Assembly (NCBI RefSeq): GCF_014633365.1
Contig: NC_068338.1
Location: forward strand, 14,022,616 to 14,086,615
Direction: 5' to 3'
Source: Diospyros lotus
Taxonomy: Eukaryota > Streptophyta > Magnoliopsida > Ericales > Ebenaceae
Length of the DNA stretch: 64,000 nucleotides
The translations under genes and the position numbers were made by a program. Position 1 is the stretch's first letter. The number at the start of each line of letters is the position of its first letter. The notes beneath the pieces are model-generated. The model searched no databases. It had not been told where the DNA came from and saw only the letters and a program-made list of their open reading frames with translations. Below are positions 1-11,251 of the stretch, piece by piece.

Positions 1-354
1 GTCACTGAACCCCTCTTTCTCCTACACTCTATTTCTGTCACTGAACCCCATTAATTTATTATATACACGGATGGTTAATTCAATTTCCAACCAACCAAAC
101 AACACAAAAACAACAATGTTGATCAATAATTATGATCTAATAGAATGAATTATCATCTAAATCTCAACCGATAAACAGAGGATCTGGGATAACACGCAAG
201 ATTCATACGTATAGACAGATAAATAAACGATAGAGATACATTATACACAAGCTGGGGACAAACCTGATCAAGGAAGAACAACTATCGCGGAGCAATCGAA
301 CTATAATTTACCCCAATTCCAATCAACACTTCTCTGGTTGCATGTGCGACTGAT

Positions 355-560
355 CAGTGAGCGAGGGAGGGCGAGGCCGAGGGCGAGAGCGAGTGAGAGT
401 GAGCGAGGGAGGGCGAGGCCGAGGGCGAGAGCGAGTGACAGTGAGCAAGGGAGGGCAAGGCCGAGGGCGAGAGCGAGTGACAGTGAGTGAGGGAGGGCGA
501 GGCCGAGGGTGATCGAGGGAGGCAGCGAGGGCGATCGAGGCAGGCAGCGAGGCGCGAGCT
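355..560. repeat. GC-rich tandem repeat inside CACTA end
   Basis: About three copies of a roughly 60-bp unit built on GAGCGAGGGAGGGCGAG are followed by shorter GAGGGCGAGCG-like units. Minus-strand translation gives only a Ser/Pro/Leu low-complexity peptide, so I do not call a gene. A similar purine-rich block occurs in the second CACTA-type element at 20,505-20,790. Confidence 0.7.
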
Positions 561-748
561 AGAGAATGTTAGGGTTTGCAAGGGGGATTTTGGAAGAGAT
601 CGAATTGGGCCGAGTGCGCGCGGGGGGAGAATTGGACTGGGTGCGCGGGGGGGCTTATATAATCCTATCCCCGGCGGTTTTAAAACTGCCGAGGATGGGT
701 AAACACAACCGGCGGTTTGATAAAACCGTCGGAGATGTGTATCCCATT

Positions 749-772
749 ACCGGCGGTTTTAAAACCGCCGGT
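749..772. repeat. Perfect 24-bp sub-terminal palindrome
   Basis: ACCGGCGGTTTT is followed directly by its complement, giving a perfect palindrome. Related half-sites lie near 671-690, 709-731, 787-813 and 838-850. This array is the sub-terminal region of the CACTA end and is presumably where its transposase binds. Confidence 0.75.
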
Positions 773-1099
773 AATTTTGACCCATCACCGGCAGTTCAAA
801 AAATCGCCGGTAATTGTGGTGTTTTCCCAACGATTATTAAAACCGCCGGTAAAACTTCACCGCCAATGACCCTTTTTCCTGTAGTGAACCTTCATTTTTA
901 CAGGTTAAATAAGAATCTCCACTTTTGCAGGTTAAGTAGGAACCTTCGCTTTTCACAAACTAAGCAGTAACCCTTTACATAAGACTTTTTCATACTTGGC
1001 ACAGCCACAACTAAGACATTATTTTTCAAAGGTGCAATTATAACCTTTTATAAGTTTACACAAAATGTGCCTAAGGATTTCTTAAGAGAAAAATATAAA

Positions 1100-2240
1100 A
1101 TGATACAAAAATACCACTTTTCTCTTAGACAAAAGAAAATTTGAAAGAATAAATAAATTCAGCACTCAACTCTTTTATACTCGACTGAAACTATGGTCAG
1201 ATTTCAATATTTATAAAGATACTCAATTATACTAAAAAATCTATTGAGCAATACTTAATTGATTCAAAAGCTATTTTTAGATTTGAAGGGAAGTGTGGAA
1301 GTTTTAAAAGAATGTTTGAATACTTTGTCTTCAAGAGCTTCCAAAAATACATGTACTTAGTTTACAAAAGCCTTTTACACTTAAGCCGAATTTTCAAAAT
1401 ATTTTCTCGAATATTTAACATCAAGCTTGATCATTACAAATCCATGTTTTTCTATTTTGAAAAATATAAGAATATATGAATATGAAGTTTTTCAATTTAA
1501 ACAAAAATATTTTTATAAGCTTGGCACTACTTGATCAACAAAAATCAATATTTAGCTATTTTGAAAGACATATATAAATATATGAGTATGAGGTTTTTCA
1601 ACATATATATATATATAATGTTTTAAAAATCATCAATAAATTAAATTTATTGAAAATATATTTTTCAAAAATTATTTTCTCCGTTAGTCAAAATACAAAT
1701 TTCTTAAGACATGATTTTACCCATTCAATAAATAATCAAATGCATCGAAGAGGAAAAAGCTATAAATACCAAAGAGAGACTGAAGATGAACAGAATGTTA
1801 ATCTGAATATATTCAACTGAAGTCTCAAACTCAAAGCTCTTCAAATCATATCTTTTATACTATTTTCAGAGAATGCTTCTGCTTGATATATCCTCCTATT
1901 CTTTGATTTGATCTGAAAGTGAGAAACCTTATTCACCTTTGAGTGTAATATTGTTTAGTTTTTTCAAGTGATTTTTTTGTGAAACTCCTAACTTGTTAAG
2001 CTGAAGGGATAAGTGCTTGAATCATAAAAACCATATTAAAAAACTGTGTACAGGTTCTAGCTTAGCCTTGTAAAAGATAATATAGCAAGTGGTTGAAAAT
2101 GAAAACCCTTAATAAGAAGTTAAGATAGTGGACAAAGCAGCTGGCGCCGAACCACTATAAATTACTGTGTAGTGTATTCTTGTTTGTTTTAATTAAGCTT
2201 GAAATTTATAATGAGCTTAATTCACCCCTCCCCTCTCTTA
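1100..2240 (+). mobile_element. SIRE/Maximus-like Copia LTR remnant
   Basis: The stretch has the architecture of the LTRs at 9-13 kb and 14.7-16 kb: a TATA box (GCTATAAATACC near 1758), a pyrimidine-rich leader, then the late block AGATAGTGGACAAAGC...GCCGAACCACTATAAAT (about 2125-2162), and a C-rich end (about 2223-2240). The left boundary is unclear. No primer-binding site or gag follows, so it is a solo or truncated LTR. Divergence from the other two copies is high. Confidence 0.6.
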
Positions 2241-2982
2241 AACTAATTGTCTCTCACCAACATTTATCTCCTCTGATATCTTTATTCTCTCGTCTTGCAT
2301 CCGACTTAAGTACTGGAGGACAGTTCCGAAAGCGCCTCGAGTAATCGTAACTTCTTTATCTTGTAAGAGATCTTAGCAGATGAATACTACTCCAAGGAGA
2401 ACAAGCAAATTAGTTAATCCGAACAGGTAAATTTCTTGGCGCAAAGTCCACACGGCATCATTGAGTTTCATCGATTACTCTTGGACCCTCATGAAAATGC
2501 AACAAAATTTATCTCTTCTCAGTTCAAACCTTTGTGCCAAACACGTACGGTTTAAGAATTCAGGCCGAATAAAAGTCATTTTAGTGAAAGCATTCCCGTG
2601 GTTCATATGAAAAATCTCATCAAGTCACTGAAATGCTCACTTTAAGTAGAACATCAGATGAATAAGAGCTCTCTTTTCTTCAAAATGTATGGGTTGTGGA
2701 GTATAATTTAATGCCTTTTGTCGTGTATCATAAACAACAAAATTGCTGGGTATCACAGCTGATGTTGGTTGAAAATAAAGTATCACAAAAATATATAAAG
2801 AACTTACATGCAAGGCTTCGACTCAAGAACAGAGGATATAACATGAAACGTTAACAGCACTTGTAGCTCGGTAGGTAATTTATAGGAAGATTTACTTTTG
2901 TTTTTGTGATTTTAAATTCTTGTAATTTAAAAATCTTTTGCGATTTAACCTTTTCAATTCAACATCTCATCAGGTGACATTT
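2241..2982. other. Intergenic, 3' flank of acyltransferase
   Basis: No gene or recognisable repeat seen. The right part must contain the 3' UTR of the minus-strand acyltransferase. I could not identify a perfect AATAAA signal on the minus strand just beyond its stop codon. Confidence 0.5.
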
Positions 2983-4418
2983 TTAGGACGGAGGGTAAGG
3001 GTACCCAGTTTGAGAAAGCTCCTCCATCTCAGCTTTCAAGCCAGCCATGGCAGCCTCTTTTGCATGAACTAGAACTTGGAACCCGTCCTTATTGCCGCCT
3101 TTGGCCGAAGAAAATGGCAAGAAGAAGCAGGGCTCGGTGCTGCCCAGAATGTTCCGGGAGAGTGGCAGCACCGTCACCGGCCCTCCCCACCCGAAGTCCA
3201 CCGTCGAGTGCCCCAAGTGCCGCCAGTCGGTGAACCCGGTCACGCCGCCGCCGGCGGTGATCCCTTTCTCGTAATTCAGCTCCTGGAAGTCGATGAACGA
3301 CCGCACGTACTCGTCGGTGGCGTTGTGCTTGCTCTTCTTGATCAGCAAAGCCGTTTCCCAGAGGGGTCGCTCAACCAAGTCCTTGGCGCTGAGTTGAACG
3401 TACATGGGCGCGCAGCCATTGCCCCAGTAGCCTGCAGGCAGTGGAGGCTTCACTACCTTCCTCATGTTCATGGCGTAAACGAATTTCACCTTCTCATCCC
3501 CTGCAATTCCAGACGCTTTAACCCTGTTTCATCAATCACATCACAAACACTTGTTTTTGATCGGCTCCAAGCATCCAAAAACAAAGACCAGAAATAGAAT
3601 CGGAAAACTTACTTCGCTCGCCAAATGAAGGTACCCAAAGCTTCAAAAGTGGTGAAGTTATGACCGGAGCACTCATGCAGGAACAGCTTGAGCCGGTCCA
3701 ACCACTCCTCCTTCACACGAAAGCACTCTCTGCAAACCGGTTCACTCGACCGGTATCCGGCCGTGCCGCTTTCCAACGTCAGATACTCGTGGATCGGGAA
3801 CTCTACCCTTGGCGGGTCTCTAGGCCTTAGCAAATTTGCGCGGTCCCAAACCGGCTCCACCGACAACTGGGTCGACCCGCGGGCAAACGCGGCCATGGCA
3901 TTGAAGAACTGAGTCACCCCGAGTCCGTCGCCTAGTGAGTGGTGCACCGCCGCCCCGAGACTGAAGCCGCCACACCTGAACATCGTGATTTGTAGAACGA
4001 ACGGATCTGCCAGACCCTCGGACGCATCCGGGTCCGGAACCAGTTTTTCGATCCAGAGCTCGGCCGGGTCGTCGAGGTAGTTAACCGATTGTAACGAGCA
4101 GTCCACCTCGGCGCGAACCACAGGGACGCCTCGGCCCACTTCGCAGTGTAGCTCGAGGCGGCCGTCAGAGTCGCGGCGGCGTAGAGTTCCGGCGAAGGGG
4201 TAGTAGTGGACGAGGGCCGCCGAGAGGGCCGTGGTGACGACGTGGAAGGGGTCGGCCGCGGCGTCCCGGCGGTTGGAGCTGTCGTAGGCGCGGAGGTAAC
4301 GGAAGGTAACATTGAGGTTACGGTCGTTGTCAAGGTGGGAGAGAGAGAGAAGATGGTCATGGTGGAAGGGCGGCGTAGAGGGGTGGACAAGGGCGGTTTC
4401 GATGATTTTGACTTCCAT
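2983..4418 (-). CDS. BAHD acyltransferase
   Basis: Acyl-CoA-dependent transferase of the plant BAHD family, which moves acetyl, benzoyl or hydroxycinnamoyl groups to alcohols or amines in the cytosol. Exon 1 is 4418-3613, the intron 3612-3524 (89 bp, GTAAGT donor, CAG acceptor, phase 2) and exon 2 3523-2983, giving 448 aa, a usual length for the family. The catalytic HxxxD motif is HSLGD at residues 160-164 and the structural DFGWG motif is at 378-382; LPAGYWGN (297-304) is another family block. The start MEVKIIE is preferred over an in-frame ATG at 4568, because the extra 50 residues do not resemble the family and lie over the TATA region. Overall pattern resembles the clade of alcohol/taxane-type and spermidine acyltransferases, but the acceptor cannot be read from sequence. 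Exons are markedly GC-rich against the AT-rich surroundings. No frameshift or stop; it appears functional. Confidence 0.92.
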
Positions 4419-4484
4419 TTTTCCGGCGGTTGTTTGGTTGCTGTACAACTGGTGGCTTAGCCTCTGCTCGCTTCGATATATTAT

Positions 4485-4500
4485 TATCATATATATAATC
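4485..4500 (-). promoter_or_regulatory. Probable TATA box of acyltransferase
   Basis: On the minus strand the run ATTATATATATG lies about 70-80 bases upstream of the chosen start codon at 4418, implying a leader of roughly 40-50 nt. Inferred from position and composition only. Confidence 0.45.
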
Positions 4501-4568
4501 CATATAGATAGATACATTTGATTAGGTGGGGAGCCGTGGGCCTTCGGCCTTCGGGGTTGGTACACCAA

Positions 4569-6480
4569 ACAAGCATTATGGTTCAGTGCTTAATTCCATG
4601 GCTGGTGAGGTACTGAAGTCTACTACGTGGAACTTTCCTATCTCAACCCCTTTTTCTTTCATTTCTTTTTATTCTTTGATATAATCGCTTTTCTATTTCT
4701 TTCCTGTTTTCAGTAGATTTACTGTTATGAACATGCCATTCATCCTTAATTAGCGACTAGCTATGTCAAAAAGAAAAGCATGGTGTCTATATTACCTATA
4801 TTATTATATAAACAAATAAGGTATTTTAGTGTTACAAACGTCTGTCAATAAAGTTTTTAAAATATATTTTATATATTTTACTCAAAAAATGAAAATAAAA
4901 AATAAAAAAAATTACACTCACTGCCCTTGAAATTTAAGGTAATTGCAAGAGTTACCTCTAACATTTAAAAAAATACAGTAAGTACCATTGACATTTAATG
5001 TTGTATTGTAATGTCTCTTTACCATTTGCTAACGGATATAAAACATTTAAAATTGACCAAAATACCATTATATCTAAAGGTTTTTTTTCTTATTTTTGTT
5101 GTAATTTCTTCTTTCTTCTTAAGCCTTTCCTATATCTTTTTCTCTCTTAAATGATAGAAGCAGCAACGATGGTGAAGATTGAACCATTGTTCTACATTTA
5201 AAACAACCTACCGGATGAGACAACACCAATGGTTTGGTGGCAACAACAACGACTTCGATTTGATTTCTAGCAAAACCCTACAAGAAACCCAATTCTCTTT
5301 CCCTTTCCATTTCTCTTTTTCTCTTTATCACTCACACACTCTCTTTGTGTGTTCAAAGTTAGATGGAACCTAGATTCATATGGGTTTTATAAACCTAGAT
5401 CTAAGTTTAGTTTTGTTTTTGAAAAGGTTTAGAATGATAGGGTTTTCGACAAAATCCCACTAGAAACTTGATCCCTTTTTATCTCCCATTCCCTCTTACT
5501 CTCCCTCTCTCTCTCTCTCGACAAAGGACCGATCGTCGACGGCGAGGGGTACTGTCGAAGAAGACGCGTGCAGCACATGCGTTGGGCTGCAAGTAAGGTA
5601 AGGAAAAAGGAAAAAAAAATGAAAAATATGAAAAAATTCTAGAAAATTATGGGAAAATGAGAAAATATGTTTTATTGATATTTCAAATATTTTGGCCAAA
5701 AAATTATCTGAGCACGCGTTTTGAGGTCAGGACAAGCATATCAAAGAGGCTTTAAAAGGTAAGTCAAGGTGAGTTGTTCGCTCCTAAAACCCATGTGTTT
5801 TATATGCATCTCTTGGTTCATGTGCACGTTCATTTTGAAATAATGTGCATATTATTATATTATGATGCATCGGTAATTGTGATATTTCACTTAGCGTGAT
5901 ATTGTTGGCATATCGATACTTGTATTGGGGTGGCATGTTGCCCTGGTAGTGTCCCGCATTTCCCCAAGGGTGTTTGTCAGATACCGTAGGAGTCTCCCAT
6001 GCTGGGGATGGATCTTCCCTAAGGGTGATTACTAAGGTGACTGCCTAAGGGTTCCATGTCGGGGCTAGAATGCCGGTGAAAACTACACTAGGGTGTCTAC
6101 TTATTCAGGTCCATGCATCATACATTCATGAAACTGTTTTAAACCCTTATTTAGAAGATACATCTTCTGATTTGGACTTTATCCTCAGAATATTCCATGT
6201 TCCAGGTGAATCGAGCAGTAAAAAGGGAAAATGAGTGGTCAAAACGTAGTTTAGTTCAATTCATGATGTTCCCTATGTCTGAAGTAGTTTTATATGTTAT
6301 TTCACCTACTGGATATTGTAATTTATTGACTGTTGAGAACAATAGTGTACATTTGGTGTTTTTACGAAATTATGATATCTTTCAGGTTTCGATTTTAACT
6401 TTCGCAAAGGTTTAAGTTATCATTCCTTAGATTATTAGATGGAATGTTGTATGTATATGGGGATTTTATATAGAGGAAAT
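4569..6480. other. Intergenic with decayed repeat sequence
   Basis: No intact gene. Around 4,910-5,040 the text (AAATTACACTCACTGCCC, later TGTATTGTAATGTCTC) resembles the ends of the small MITE at 45.1 kb. A (CT)n tract lies near 5,500-5,519. At 5,720-6,120 there is LTR-like sequence (GTGTCCCGCATTTCCCC, GGTGACTGCCTAAGGG) of the kind seen in Gypsy LTRs, but I found no matching ends or target duplication. Confidence 0.35.
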
Positions 6481-6519
6481 CATTCATGATGAAAAAAAAA
6501 ATCAAGAATAACGACACAT

Positions 6520-7315
6520 TAGGAAGGGCGGGTCAATACAATTGCGGCAAAGTTCACCTCTTGGTTTAAGGAACATGTAAGTTTCATTATTCTCATATAT
6601 TTCTATTTCTCCATGTTTCAGTAGATAGATGTAATTAACAAATATTTTATGATACTAGGTTCTCAATCCAAAACATAGGATTAAAGACCCTCTTTTAAGG
6701 AGTTTAACATGGGGGCCTTTAAATATGGTTGAGAGATGACCTATAAACTTTGTGAATGGCTATAAGTTTCATACAAAAGACTATAGTACATGTAAATCTA
6801 CTTCTAATTATAGTGTAATTAGAGAATGATTTTTATGGAATATTACATGATGTTGTAGAATTAGAGTCTACTAGATGGATTATAAAGAAATTAGTTTTAT
6901 TCAAATATGAATGGTTTAATCTAACTCTTAGTCAAAGGGACAAAAATTGATAAAAATTATAGGATTGTTGAGGTCAAGGCAAATAGGCAATATAGGTCAT
7001 ATAATCCATTTATACTTGCAAAACAAGTAGATCAAGTTTATTACGCACAATATCTTGAATGCCATAAAAAATGGTTATGTGTTATCAAGACAAAAGCCCG
7101 AAATATAATTAATGCCCCAGATGCACCAAATGATGAAACAAATCAATTATACCAAAATGATGAGTAACCCTAATTGCAGCTAACAATATCCCTCGAGGTT
7201 CTAAACCAAATTATGGATGACACACATTTCATTCAATTAGACTTAGAAGAATCAAAGGAGAACTTGTTCACTCCATCCGATCCTGATGAAGAAGAATTTA
7301 CTAACAGGGTCTAGT
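6520..7315 (+). pseudogene. CACTA transposase (TnpD-like) C-terminal end
   Basis: Conceptual translation gives AAKFTSWFKEHV (about 6,540-6,577), then a GTAAGT donor and an intron to about 6,659, then a stretch with GPLNMVE, INFVNGYKFHTKDYSTCKS and NYSV, and finally NPFILAKQVDQVYYAQY and WLCVIKTKARNI ahead of an acidic tail ending near 7,315. These are the DUF4218/DUF4216-type C-terminal blocks of plant CACTA transposases. Several stops and frame changes (for example around 6,738 and 6,950) break the reading frame, so it is dead. The TnpA-like gene downstream (8,210 onwards) is its natural partner in an autonomous element. The N-terminal catalytic part is missing from this window. Confidence 0.75.
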
Positions 7316-7406
7316 TAGGTTACTTGATGTATTGTATAAATGTATCATATGATTATACTATATGTATAACACAAAGTCTAATTTGATTCAAGGTTTATTT
7401 GGTGCA

Positions 7407-8177
7407 TGATGTGAATCAGGTTGCTAAAGCCTCACAAGATCTGTTGAGCATTCATGGAGGCCTAATAACAAGATTACAAGATTTGGGGTTGATAGATTGA
7501 ATGATTGAGTAACTGATTGACAAGATTTTCAAGATTACAGGATTTGAGGTTGATAGATTGAATGATTGATTGATTGAGAAGATTTACAAGATTGCAAGAT
7601 TTGGGGTTAATTGATTGATTAACAAGATTTGCAAGATTCGGGGATGATTGATTGATAAGATCCAGGCCCATAAAAAGAAATGGTTGAATATTTGACCACT
7701 TCCCTTATTTCCTACTTTGTTTTTAAATCTTTTCTATTTTAGATAATTCGTGTTTCTTTATTATCAGATTATGTTATTTCCTTTTTGTAATCAATTCCTA
7801 CTATGCCTAGGATTTGATTTATTTCCTTCTAGTTTAGGATTGGTGATCGGCTATATAAGCCAACGTAACCTGAGAGGAATTAAATTTTTGGACAATATTA
7901 TTAGTGAGAGTTTTCTCTTTGGTTCTTCAACGAACTACTTTGAACTTATCAAGATTTTATCTTGTGGCGTTCATTCTTGACTTATCACTCACAACTCTTT
8001 TCATCTATCTTAAGTGTGGCGTCAACCTTACCTTCTTATACTTTTGGTTCTTATCTTTTTATAGATAACGGGTCAAGGTCCTTTGTTTTGTTTATTACGA
8101 ATCTGTTTAGAACGATCCTTGGCAAAGGAACCATTTTTGATCGTCGGGTCTCACCTTCCTTCGTGGGGTTCACATCA
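7407..8177. mobile_element. Solo LTR, 771 bp
   Basis: It begins TGATGTGAA and ends with the exact inverted complement TTCACATCA. It is flanked by GTGCA (7402-7406) and GTGTA (8178-8182), a 5-bp target duplication with one change. A TATA box (CTATATAAGCC, about 7,851) and a leader-like region support a plus-strand LTR. It contains a minisatellite at 7470-7660. It sits between the two transposase genes of the decayed CACTA element. No internal retrotransposon sequence accompanies it, so it is a recombination product. Confidence 0.75.
7470..7660. repeat. Minisatellite, ~50-60 bp unit
   Basis: About 3.5 imperfect copies of a unit containing CAAGATTTGGGGTTGATAGA and TGATTGATTGA. Units begin near 7,478, 7,537, 7,590 and 7,634. 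It lies in the 5' part of the 771-bp solo LTR. Confidence 0.75.
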
Positions 8178-9310
8178 GTGTATTATGTGCATGTTGTTAT
8201 TTTATATAGATGGCAGATGATCAAGCTACAGGTCGGGGTGGGGATCGGGAAAAAGGCCGGGGTTGACACAACCCACGGATTGCTATACGACTATACTTTC
8301 TCACCTCCCCACAGCCCAATACTCTTACCATACATCCATCTTTTACTCTAACCCAGTCTCTAGTGACTCCGTCGACTTCTACGACCACACAGTCGTCTCA
8401 TCCACCTTTAGCAAGAGAGGTGGATTCTGCAAACGAGCATATATGGATACTGCTTATCACTGGATTAAAGTGAGTTTTTACAACTTAAACCCTATCTATT
8501 AGGGTTATTTAATAAATATATATGTTGGACCTTACATTTTTTTATAATTATAGTTTTGAGCCAACTAAGAGACCATCGGCCTTATTGAAATCCAAGTTTA
8601 GGGGCACTTAGAGATCATGGAACGAGGTGGATGTTGCTATGAAAGATATGTGATTTGAAGAGTATAAGGTTAAAGTGTATTAGTAATTGAGTAATAACAT
8701 TTTTTACGTAAAATGTTAATTCTTCATGATTGTTTAAAATATTCTCACATGTGTGTAGAAAAAATACAAGTGGTCACCACTTGATGAGCATGGAATGAGG
8801 AAACACTTCAACAACAAGGGCTCAAAGTTATTGAAAAATGTGATGAAAAAAGTGAGGAATGGACATAATAGAAAATAATGGATTCTTGATAATATATGGA
8901 AAATTCTAGAAGAAAAATGACAAGACTTGGATTGGGTGAAAAAGAGTTTAAAGAATGTCCAAAATAGATGCTTCGGAGAAGGTTCCTCACTACACATTGT
9001 TATTTTGTTCTTGGTTTTAGTTTTGATGATGAAAATCACTATCTTCATATCTATGCTCGAATTCAATTTATAAGAGGTTTTTGGTTTCAAATGAAAATCA
9101 ATTCTAAACACTTTTCCAAAAATGAAAATTATTTTTCATAAATTTATTGTGATGGAGATTGGAAAAACAAAGTTTTATGTTTCAAATAAATCTCCAAAAA
9201 TGTATTTTAAAATGTTGAAAAAATTGGAGCAAGATGTTTTAAAATGCAAAGGGAAGTTGTCAACAGATTCTAATGAATTATCAATCACCTTTGTCCCTAC
9301 TATCGACTGG

Positions 9311-10656
9311 TAGGATTGGAAATGGTTCGGTTTAGTTTCGGTTTTTGCCAAAACCATAACCAAACCAAACTTAAACTACTAAAACCAAAACCAAACCATT
9401 ACCCATTGGTTTTAAAAATTAAAAACCATAACCAAACTATTCAGTTTCGGTTTGGTTTCGATTTTAACCATGGTTTTTTTAGTTTGATACATACCAACAA
9501 ACAAAGACAAACTCTTGCAAATAACATTCATAAAAAATTTTGATAACTCCACAACAAACAAATAGAAACTCTAATAAAGTTACCTTCTTCTTGCATAAAG
9601 TTACAAATTAACTTTAAACTTCTTGGATATAATTATTTGATTGATAAAAATAAAATAATTTAAGATTAGGTTTTATTTTTATTTGTTAATTACTTTATAA
9701 ATGTTAAATATTGTATGTCGACGTTCGGAGTTGGTCAGTTGTGATTCGTAGGCCCGCAATGAGAAACATGAGCACAAATGCAAAGAGGAAAAATGAGTAA
9801 AACAAATGATAAATCACACACAAGGAAGTTTTTACGTGGTTTGGCCAGAACGATGCCTAGTCCACGACTGTTCTCTGGTTATTCCGACAGAGTAACAGTA
9901 TATCATTATTGTCCATTTTTTTTTACAATGGTTTTTTGACCCCTATTTATAGTGTAGGGTGTTTATAATTTACATAAAATTCGAAAGTGGAAGGATAATA
10001 TTATGGGGAACAATGTGTCCTTATCAACTCCATAAAACCGGGAATAGATTCCGCATTACCTGGGATCCGATTTGCCTCAGGTAAGGTAGGTGGGTCCCGT
10101 CTCCATTTATTCAACGGCCTTGTTGTTATGCGAACTGAACGGTTAGGCCAGTGAGCTAAACGGTTAAGCCAGCGAGCTGGAAGCATCGCTGGGAGCTCGC
10201 TTGGTTCCCCAGTCTGAGCTCGGGTCTCAACGACATGCAACTTTGTTTTGCAACCTTGGCTTTGGGCCGGTTAGGTCGAGTCCAGCCCATAAGAAAGGCG
10301 ATCCGGGAAACACTCATAACATTTTATATATTTGAAATTCATTAGTTAAAATACTTGTAAAAAAATGTATTAGTCAATATATATATTATGTGTATATATA
10401 ATATATTAAATAAATATATATATATTATATATATGTATATTCGGTTCAGTTCGATTTAGTTACCCACACATTCGATTTGGTTTCGGTTTGGCTTTTGGTT
10501 TGGATTTAGTGAAAACCATAACCAAACCATACCATTGAAACAGTGTTTTATTTTTCCCCAAACCAAACCATTACCCAGTCAAACGGTTTTTAACCGCATT
10601 GATCGATTAAATTTGGGTTCGGTTCCCCATGATTTCGGTTGCAATTACCATCCCTA
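9311..10656. mobile_element. Non-autonomous hAT transposon
   Basis: The element starts TAGGATTGGAAATGG and ends with the inverted counterpart CAATTACCATCCCTA, about 11 of 15 terminal positions matching. It is flanked by an exact 8-bp target duplication TCGACTGG (9303-9310 and 10657-10664), the diagnostic size for hAT. Sub-terminal regions are full of CGGTTTGGTTTCGG/AACCATAACCAAACC motifs in both orientations (9,326-9,480 and 10,440-10,640). No transposase is present. A 606-bp LTR is nested at 9716-10321, leaving about 735 bp of element proper. Confidence 0.88.
9716..10321 (-). mobile_element. Solo LTR (606 bp) inside the hAT element
   Basis: It starts TGTCGACG and ends CACTCATAACA. Internal layout (GTTTTTACGTGGTTTGGCC, then TAGTCCACGACTG, then a TATA-like CTATTTATAG) matches the minus-oriented solo LTRs at 45,291 and 60,221 in size and order. 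Composition is clearly more GC-rich than the AT-rich hAT sequence around it. I could not find a convincing target duplication, so the ends are provisional. Confidence 0.55.
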
Positions 10657-11251
10657 TCGACTGGCCTTCTTAGTTTGTTAACCACCCAAAAACTTGCTCT
10701 CGATAGTTTGTTGTCGACCACCTCTGCATCAGAAAGTGTCAATCTTTTTTCAATACTGTCGACTGTTTTGCAAATTTATGAACTAACCTATCGACCAATT
10801 CTTTGAGTTTGTTAACCATTTTTATCACAGAAACCTCCGGTGGTTAGTTCATCAATTCATTAAATGCACCCCAACTTCTATAAATACAAGTCTAATGAAG
10901 CATTTATGGGGTTAGAGAAATTATTGAAAAAGCTTCTAGGTGCGCAAATCATTCTAGTGCTCAAGTGTTCATTTTTTTTTTCTTTCTCTCTTTAAGGCTT
11001 TATTGCTTCATTGTATCTATTTCTTAAGCCTTGTATCATTTTGAGAGAGCTTGTAACTGAGGGATTATCTCTTAGATCATCTCATCTTGTAATATTGTTG
11101 TAATTTCCTAGTAAGTGTGCTAGAGGGCCTGCATTTATTATAGGAGGATTATATTTCCTAGTCTTGGGGACTAGAGGGCCTACTTGCTATCAAGTATGAG
11201 GCTATAGTAAAGGCTTTAAAATCCTTAGTGAGGAGCTAAGGGAGTAGATTA

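Larger units (their letters stand above)
1..886 (+). mobile_element. CACTA (En/Spm) transposon, right end
   Basis: The sequence ends at 886 with TTTTTCCTGTAGTG, the reverse complement of CACTACAGGAAAAA, the hallmark terminus of plant CACTA elements. The 220 bases before it (about 660-870) hold repeated sub-terminal motifs (CCGGCGGTTTT and its complement) in both orientations, as expected for transposase-binding repeats. Inward lies a GC-rich tandem repeat (355-560) and then AT-rich sequence. The other terminus is outside the window, so length, coding content and the 3-bp target duplication cannot be tested. No transposase domain is visible in this part, so it may be non-autonomous. Confidence 0.8.

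Noticed and set aside
3076..3597. 173-codon open frame on the plus strand
   Set aside because: Antisense shadow of the GC-rich acyltransferase exon 2 and intron.
4419..4568. In-frame N-terminal extension of the acyltransferase
   Set aside because: Unlike any BAHD N-terminus and overlaps the likely TATA box and leader.
8734..9111. 125-codon minus-strand open frame
   Set aside because: Antisense to the TnpA-like pseudogene and the SIRE LTR start; low complexity.
10001..10240. 79-codon minus-strand open frame
   Set aside because: Lies wholly inside the 606-bp LTR, no recognisable domain.
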